A DNA stretch of 10,512 bases, from the NCBI GenBank assembly GCA_020353115.1, contig CP070687.1:2140115-2150626 (forward strand). The letters run 5' to 3'. The DNA is from Bacteroidales bacterium (lineage in GTDB: Bacteria > Bacteroidota > Bacteroidia > Bacteroidales > VadinHA17). The notes under the pieces were generated by a model, which saw only the letters and a list, made by a program, of their open reading frames with translations, was not told the DNA's origin and made no database searches. Both the position numbers and the translations under genes were made by a program. Positions 6,776-10,512 of the stretch are shown here, one piece after another (position 1 is the first letter of the stretch; each line of letters opens with the position of its first letter).

Positions 6776-8047
6776 ATGGTCCGGAGGAATATCATTTTCA
6801 TTTCAATGATTTTGGTTCTTCTTTCGAATACTGTATTTACCCAGGAAGTATCGATATCCATGACGGTCCCCGATCGGATGGTAGCAGGTACCGATATTAC
6901 GGTGGAGGTTCAGGTAGGTATAACGGGTCACCAGGGTTTCGCTCGGTTTCAGCAGGAATTGCCTGCAGGAATAACGGCCACAGCCGGTCTGTCGTCCAAT
7001 GCCGATTTCAGCTTCGAGGATCAAAAGGTAAATTTAATTTGGTTAAAACTTCCGGAGATTGATCCATTACGTTTTAATTACACCATACACGCTCATCAGA
7101 CCCTGAAGGGAAGTTTTTCGTTAGGGGGCAAGTTCTCCTATATTGAGGAAGATGACCGTGATGAGGTGAATCTTTCACCGCAAATCATTGCCATAAGCCC
7201 TTCTCCGGATATTGCTCCGGATCTGGTAGTTGATATTAAGGATTTTGAGCCCGGGAAGGAGGTCATAACATTGCAAGAACAACCCTTTGAACTGGCATGC
7301 TATCGCCAGGTTCCTTACCGCTCGGGTTTGGAAGATGCCTGGATAGTAAATCTGCTTCTTAGTCGTGGCAAGATTGAAAAGCTGGGCCGGATTGAAGAGG
7401 TTATACCTGAAGGATTTAGTGCGGAAATTATAAGCGGAAGAAATTCCATATTTTCATTTGAATCGGGTATCGTAAAATTTTTATGGATGCAGCTTCCCGA
7501 AGATCCCCTGATAGTGGTTACGTACAAATTGATCCCGGTGAGTGGACAAACCATGGATGGGAAAAGGATTGAAGGGACGTTTGCCTATATGGAAGGAGAA
7601 ACATCCAGGAGCATTCCGGTTGTTGAACGCGGTATCCAGCTTGCAGATGCTTCCATAAGTGACCTGGCCTCTTTTATAGGAACCATGGAAAGACCGGAAG
7701 AGAAACCGGTTATTCGGGAACCTCAACCGGTAAGAAGAACAGATCCCCCGGCTGTTGTTGAAGGTGTGATTTACAAGGTACAGGTATTGGCTGCCAGAAG
7801 TCCGGTCCAGACAGATACGTACTTCAGACCTTTCGGCATCCAGGGAGAAATAATATCGGAATTTCATGAAGGGTGGTATAAATATACATGCGGTTCCTTT
7901 TCCACATACCGTGAAGCCAGGGAATATCTGAACCAGTTATTGAGAAGTGAAGGATTGAGTGAAGCGTTTATATGTGCCTATTCTCAGGGAAAAAGAATCC
8001 CGGTCAGAACAGCCTTACAGCTAACCAACCAGCAATGGTTCAGGTGA
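6776..8047 (+). CDS. Secreted protein with duplicated beta-rich domain and C-terminal SPOR-like domain
   Basis: The 423 residues begin with a Sec signal peptide (RR, hydrophobic 7-21, cleavage probably near FTQ/EVS at about 23), so the protein is periplasmic or outer-membrane associated. A unit of about 85 residues occurs twice at an offset of 148. LPAG (62-65), FSFE (78-81) and VNLIWLKLPEIDPL (85-98) align with IPEG (210-213), FSFE (226-229) and VKFLWMQLPEDPL (233-245); both copies continue to GxFxYxE. After a proline-rich linker (about 305-328), residues 331-411 (VIYKVQVLAAR, then GWYKYTCGSFSTYREAREYL and ending AYSQGKRIPV) look like a SPOR domain, a module that binds peptidoglycan stripped of stem peptides. 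I do not recognise the repeated domain; it reads as an all-beta, immunoglobulin-like fold. Only 43 bases separate it from the barrel gene, so the two are probably cotranscribed. The ATG at 6776 has no Shine-Dalgarno sequence. Confidence 0.85.
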   Translation: MVRRNIIFISMILVLLSNTVFTQEVSISMTVPDRMVAGTDITVEVQVGITGHQGFARFQQELPAGITATAGLSSNADFSFEDQKVNLIWLKLPEIDPLRFNYTIHAHQTLKGSFSLGGKFSYIEEDDRDEVNLSPQIIAISPSPDIAPDLVVDIKDFEPGKEVITLQEQPFELACYRQVPYRSGLEDAWIVNLLLSRGKIEKLGRIEEVIPEGFSAEIISGRNSIFSFESGIVKFLWMQLPEDPLIVVTYKLIPVSGQTMDGKRIEGTFAYMEGETSRSIPVVERGIQLADASISDLASFIGTMERPEEKPVIREPQPVRRTDPPAVVEGVIYKVQVLAARSPVQTDTYFRPFGIQGEIISEFHEGWYKYTCGSFSTYREAREYLNQLLRSEGLSEAFICAYSQGKRIPVRTALQLTNQQWFR

Positions 8048-8090
8048 TCCTTCCCTGGAAGATACCATTCATATATGAACTGAGGCTATA

Positions 8091-9419
8091 ATGATAAGGT
8101 ACTGTAACCATATAATCTGGTTTATTTTGCTGGGTCTTTCTGGTAACGTTCCCACATCTGCACAGGAGGAATTCTATGATAGTCTGCTTACCGAGGTTAT
8201 CGAAGTAGATAATCCGATATACAAACCGGTGATTGGATTTGGTGCGGGTATTATGAACTTTTACGGGGATGTTACCGACAACTTTCAGTCAATAAGCGGC
8301 CAGTTGGCACCAAAGGTAACCATTTCGACCTTTCTGGACAAGGCTCGTCAGCTGAAACTGGAATTCTTTTTTATAAAAGGAGTTCTTACCGGTAATCAGT
8401 CTGAACCGGGAGACACATTAAATTTTAAAACGGATATTTCCGATTTTGGTCTGGCCCTCCATTTTGATTTCAGGCGTTTTGATTTCATGAACAGGCCGTT
8501 ACGCCCATTCATCGGAATCGGATTGGAAACATTCCAGTTTAATTCCAAAGGAGATCTTCTGGACGCCAATAATCAACCCTATAGGTATTGGCCCGATGGA
8601 ACCATACGTGATCCGGCCGGTAAGATTACAGTCAGGGACTACACCTATGAGACAGATCTCCGGGAGGCGGACCGGTTCGAACAGGGAAAGTATCCGGAAA
8701 TCGGGTTTGGTATTCCCCTGGATCTCGGTGTGGAACTTGCACTCTCCGAAAGGGTAAGCGTACGGTTAGGATCCTCAATCCATTTCTCATTCTCTGATTT
8801 TGTGGATGATAAGCGTTCGGATGATGTCGGATTGTTTGGCAATACGGGGAATGATATCTACAATTGCAGCTATGTTACTTTACACCTGGATCTCTTTTCA
8901 ATTCCGCCGGTAATGAGATTTCCCAAATTTTTTGCAGAAGTTGAATTTGATGAGACCATGTTCGAAGACGAGGATGGCGACCTCGTTCTCGACTTTTTTG
9001 ATCAATGTCCGGAAACTCCTTATGGTGTAAGTGTTGATTCCCTGGGATGTCCCTTTGATGGGGATTCCGATGGTGTGCCGGATTTCATGGATAAACAGCA
9101 GGATACTCCTGCCGGAGCATATGTGGATGATGAAGGCGTGGAACTTAGTGAAGAGGAATTGATCGCCATGTATTCATTACAGGACGCTGTAAAAAGGGAT
9201 GAGGTGGGATACTACGTAAACCGTAAGGCCCGGTTCTCAAAATTAAGTAGAGGTACGACTCAGGGAGTTCCAGTCCAGTTCCAGAGCTTCGATACAGACC
9301 TGGACAACTATATCTCTTTTGAAGAACTTCTTGACGCCATCACCGCCTTTTTTGACTTCAGGACGTTCCTGTCCAAGGAGGATATGTATGAACTGATCAA
9401 TTTTTTCTTTATCCAGTAA
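8091..9419 (+). CDS. Outer-membrane beta-barrel protein with TSP3-type calcium repeats and C-terminal EF-hand
   Basis: The 442-residue protein has a signal peptide (about 1-24, ending TSAQ/EE). Residues 45-272 alternate in strands separated by loops (GFGAGIMNFYGDV, LRPFIGIGLETFQF, ERVSVRLGSSIHFSF), consistent with an eight-stranded or similar outer-membrane barrel. Residues 292-345 hold two thrombospondin type 3-like calcium repeats (DEDGDLVLDFFDQCPETP and DGDSDGVPDFMDKQQDTP). In OmpA-like proteins these usually lead into a peptidoglycan-binding OmpA domain, but here none follows. Instead residues 401-412 read DTDLDNYISFEE, a textbook EF-hand loop (Asp at 1, 3 and 5, Tyr at 7, Ile at 8, Glu at 12), and the chain ends with an amphipathic segment finishing INFFFIQ. 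I recall similar tails in other Bacteroidota proteins of unknown function. A TGAGG at 8081-8085 precedes the ATG. The soluble calcium-binding part should face the periplasm. Its function is unknown. Confidence 0.85.
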   Translation: MIRYCNHIIWFILLGLSGNVPTSAQEEFYDSLLTEVIEVDNPIYKPVIGFGAGIMNFYGDVTDNFQSISGQLAPKVTISTFLDKARQLKLEFFFIKGVLTGNQSEPGDTLNFKTDISDFGLALHFDFRRFDFMNRPLRPFIGIGLETFQFNSKGDLLDANNQPYRYWPDGTIRDPAGKITVRDYTYETDLREADRFEQGKYPEIGFGIPLDLGVELALSERVSVRLGSSIHFSFSDFVDDKRSDDVGLFGNTGNDIYNCSYVTLHLDLFSIPPVMRFPKFFAEVEFDETMFEDEDGDLVLDFFDQCPETPYGVSVDSLGCPFDGDSDGVPDFMDKQQDTPAGAYVDDEGVELSEEELIAMYSLQDAVKRDEVGYYVNRKARFSKLSRGTTQGVPVQFQSFDTDLDNYISFEELLDAITAFFDFRTFLSKEDMYELINFFFIQ

Positions 9420-9510
9420 AAGAGCCCGTTTGGTAAAGTCCTCCGGACAGGATTCATGGTTAAACAATTGAAATTCAGGAATTAAAATCCATAACTTCAT
9501 ACTCTCTATG

Positions 9511-9544
9511 CGTCTTTTGGTGCGGAAGACGGATCAGCAATCCG
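9511..9544. other. Two adjacent small hairpins in the convergent spacer
   Basis: CGTCTT (9511-9516) pairs with AAGACG (9526-9531) around 9 bases, and CGGAT (9530-9534) pairs with ATCCG (9540-9544) around 5 bases; the arms overlap at 9530-9531, so they compete. No T-tract follows on either strand. They could contribute to transcription stop for the 8091-9419 gene, but I cannot show it. The rest of 9420-9560 holds nothing I recognise. Confidence 0.3.
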
Positions 9545-9561
9545 AAATCCCGGCCCGGGCA

Positions 9562-9624
9562 GGCAGGCTGGATCCCTGCAGCATACTGCGGAAATAAAAG
9601 TCCGGAGCTTGCTCCGGGATTTAA
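9562..9624 (-). repeat. Dispersed two-hairpin repeat, copy 2 (inverted relative to copy 1)
   Basis: Read on the minus strand, this matches 5619-5681 with 7 substitutions in 63 bases. The first palindrome is perfect here (CCGGAGCAAGCTCCGG, 9617 down to 9602). The second (9591 down to 9576) carries one stem mismatch. It lies 56 bases past the smpB stop, in the sense orientation of smpB. Confidence 0.85.
9592..9617 (-). terminator. Possible intrinsic terminator of smpB, carried by repeat copy 2
   Basis: On the minus strand a 6-7 bp GC-rich hairpin (9617-9602) is followed by ACTTTTATTT (9601-9592), a better T-tract than in copy 1. This is the natural place for smpB transcription to end. It would not terminate the convergent plus-strand gene efficiently, since no T-tract follows in that direction. 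Confidence 0.45.
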
Positions 9625-9637
9625 CACAAATTCAGTA

Positions 9638-9672
9638 TTGGAAGTTGAATGTTGGACGTTGAGCGTTGAACG
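9638..9672. repeat. Five tandem heptamers, consensus TTGRNNG
   Basis: TTGGAAG, TTGAATG, TTGGACG, TTGAGCG and TTGAACG follow each other without gaps. The unit length is an exact 7 bases while the variable positions drift. The array sits between the smpB stop and repeat copy 2. Its minus-strand translation (STLNVQHSTSN) resembles low-complexity strings I recall from Bacteroidota intergenic regions, so it is unlikely to be coding. Confidence 0.7.
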
Positions 9673-9680
9673 ATGATTAT

Positions 9681-10124
9681 TCAATCCTTTCTCTCCATTT
9701 CGCGCCTGGCATCTTTCTTTTTCAGGTCCTGCCTCCGGTCGTACTCCTTCTTACCTTTTGCCAGGGCGATATCCACTTTTGCCAAACCATACTCATTTAT
9801 AAACAGGCGGGTAGCCACAATGGTAAGACCGCCCTCATTGATTTTTCTTTCCAGTTTATTCAACTCCTTCCGGTTGAGCAAAAGTTTCCGGTCCCTTTTG
9901 GGGGGGTGATTATAATGACCTCCCATGGCATATTCGGCAATGTGCATCCCCCGAACCCATAATTCATGGTTGATGAAAAAACAGTAGGAATCGACCAGGT
10001 TCGCCTTACCCATACGAATCGATTTTATCTCAGTACCGGTCAACTGAATCCCTGCGGTAAACTTTTCAATGAAGACGTATTCGTAGGAAGCTTTTCTGTT
10101 CTTTATTGAAATCTTTGAGTCCAT
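9681..10124 (-). CDS. smpB: SsrA-binding protein SmpB
   Basis: SmpB binds tmRNA (SsrA) and carries it into ribosomes stalled on broken messages, where its C-terminal tail reads the empty mRNA channel during trans-translation. The 147 residues cover the whole family: NRKASYEY (9-16) at the start of the beta-barrel core, the GTEIKSIR motif (30-37), [12 protein letters not shown] (72-83), and the basic tail [19 protein letters not shown] (125-143), which becomes helical in the ribosome. The ATG has an AGGA five bases upstream (AGGAAC then TGA). It follows the Yip1-like gene on the same strand after 68 bases; TATATTTC (10183 down to 10176) in that gap is one mismatch from a -7 element, so it may have its own promoter. 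A C7A4G3 run at 9893-9906 falls within the conserved NHPPKRD segment but the frame is intact. The ssrA gene itself is not in the window. Confidence 0.97.
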   Translation of the reverse strand: MDSKISIKNRKASYEYVFIEKFTAGIQLTGTEIKSIRMGKANLVDSYCFFINHELWVRGMHIAEYAMGGHYNHPPKRDRKLLLNRKELNKLERKINEGGLTIVATRLFINEYGLAKVDIALAKGKKEYDRRQDLKKKDARREMERKD

Positions 10125-10192
10125 TCAGTTCCTGTTTTATTGATAATGCTTTCACTGCTGATAAGAAAAAATCCGGAAATATATATCGCATA

Positions 10193-10512
10193 TCAGGTGA
10201 GGGTATTCATACCATATGATACCAGCATACTGGTTGAAATTACACCAAGGATAAAATTCAGCAGCGTATACACGCCGAACAGTACCAGACCTGTCGAAAC
10301 CAGATAAACCACCTTTTTATCTTCAGGCGTTTCCATGAGGATTACCAGACCAATCCATAATATATAAACTGAGTAGAGTCCGAGAATAACGATAAAGAAT
10401 AAAGGGGGGATAAGATTCGCAGCCGCGTGGGTGATGAAGACCGCAGTGTATGAGTATACTGTGAGCTTATATGCTTTGGTTATATCCTTACGCAAACCGA
10501 AACTTGGTGCGA
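10193..10512 (-). CDS. Yip1-family-like integral membrane protein (C-terminal part, runs off the window)
   Basis: The frame is open from the window edge to a TGA at 10193-10195. A TTG at 10493-10495 could be taken as a start, but the reading continues upstream as APSFG before it, so the true start is probably outside. The roughly 105 visible residues contain three hydrophobic segments: about YSYTAVFITHAAANLIP, PPLFFIVILGLYSVYILWIG with LVILM after it, and VVYLVSTGLVLFGVYTLL running on to NFILGVI. The order of a YSYT turn, LYSVYILWIGL, then a METPEDK loop resembles bacterial Yip1/DUF1282 proteins (YSYTP, LYxLYLLxxGLPxLMxxP). Their function in bacteria is not established. It is encoded upstream of smpB on the same strand and could be cotranscribed with it. 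Confidence 0.65.
   Translation of the reverse strand, partial: APSFGLRKDITKAYKLTVYSYTAVFITHAAANLIPPLFFIVILGLYSVYILWIGLVILMETPEDKKVVYLVSTGLVLFGVYTLLNFILGVISTSMLVSYGMNTLT

Noticed and set aside
5619..9624. A composite transposon bounded by the inverted repeat copies
   Set aside because: The enclosed genes are ordinary chromosomal ones, there is no transposase, no target-site duplication is visible, and the copies are 89% identical with internal hairpins typical of dispersed intergenic repeats.
9638..9672. A CRISPR array
   Set aside because: Units are 7 bases with no spacers; this is a simple tandem repeat.
9475..9684. Minus-strand open frame of 69 codons past smpB
   Set aside because: It consists of the heptamer array, repeat copy 2 and hairpins, and has no recognisable protein features.

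Overview
The window reads as a chromosomal segment of a Bacteroidota bacterium, probably Bacteroidales or Marinilabiliales-like. The reasons are the protein families (a sigma factor coupled to an inner-membrane/beta-barrel protein, a TSP3-repeat outer-membrane protein without an OmpA domain, a UvrA with a Bacteroidota-style N-terminus), weak Shine-Dalgarno use, TAnnTTTG-like promoter elements and GC-rich dispersed palindromes. No transposase, phage gene, tRNA, rRNA or CRISPR array is visible.

Layout. (1) Positions 2-1509, plus strand: the last 25 codons of an apparent ECF sigma factor, overlapping by one base a 476-residue protein with a short cytoplasmic head, one inner-membrane helix, a long charged linker and a C-terminal outer-membrane beta-barrel. 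This matches the recently described dual membrane-spanning anti-sigma factors (Dma) of Bacteroides and is the most exciting item here. (2) 1735-5611, plus: an SLT-family lytic transglycosylase overlapping uvrA by 29 bases, with uvrA starting at TTG. (3) 5612-5928: a 317-base spacer with no credible gene, holding a two-hairpin repeat, GC-rich nested palindromes and a small inverted repeat ahead of the next gene. (4) 5929-6639, plus: a LOG-family nucleotide phosphoribohydrolase. (5) 6640-6775: an AT-rich spacer with four exact copies of a 10-mer arranged as overlapping palindromes, probably an operator array. (6) 6776-9419, plus: a secreted protein with a duplicated domain and a C-terminal SPOR-like domain, then a beta-barrel/TSP3/EF-hand outer-membrane protein, probably one transcription unit. 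(7) 9420-9680: a convergent spacer with a second, inverted copy of the two-hairpin repeat and five tandem heptamers. (8) 9681-10512, minus: smpB preceded by a partial Yip1-like membrane protein that runs off the window.

How the genes fit together. Envelope biology dominates: trans-envelope signalling (sigma/anti-sigma barrel), peptidoglycan cleavage (lytic transglycosylase), likely peptidoglycan binding (SPOR) and a calcium-binding outer-membrane protein. uvrA (DNA repair), smpB (ribosome rescue) and the LOG gene are housekeeping neighbours. The two copies of the hairpin repeat each lie just 3' of a gene and in that gene's sense orientation (uvrA on plus, smpB on minus), which suggests a repeat-borne terminator or 3'UTR element.
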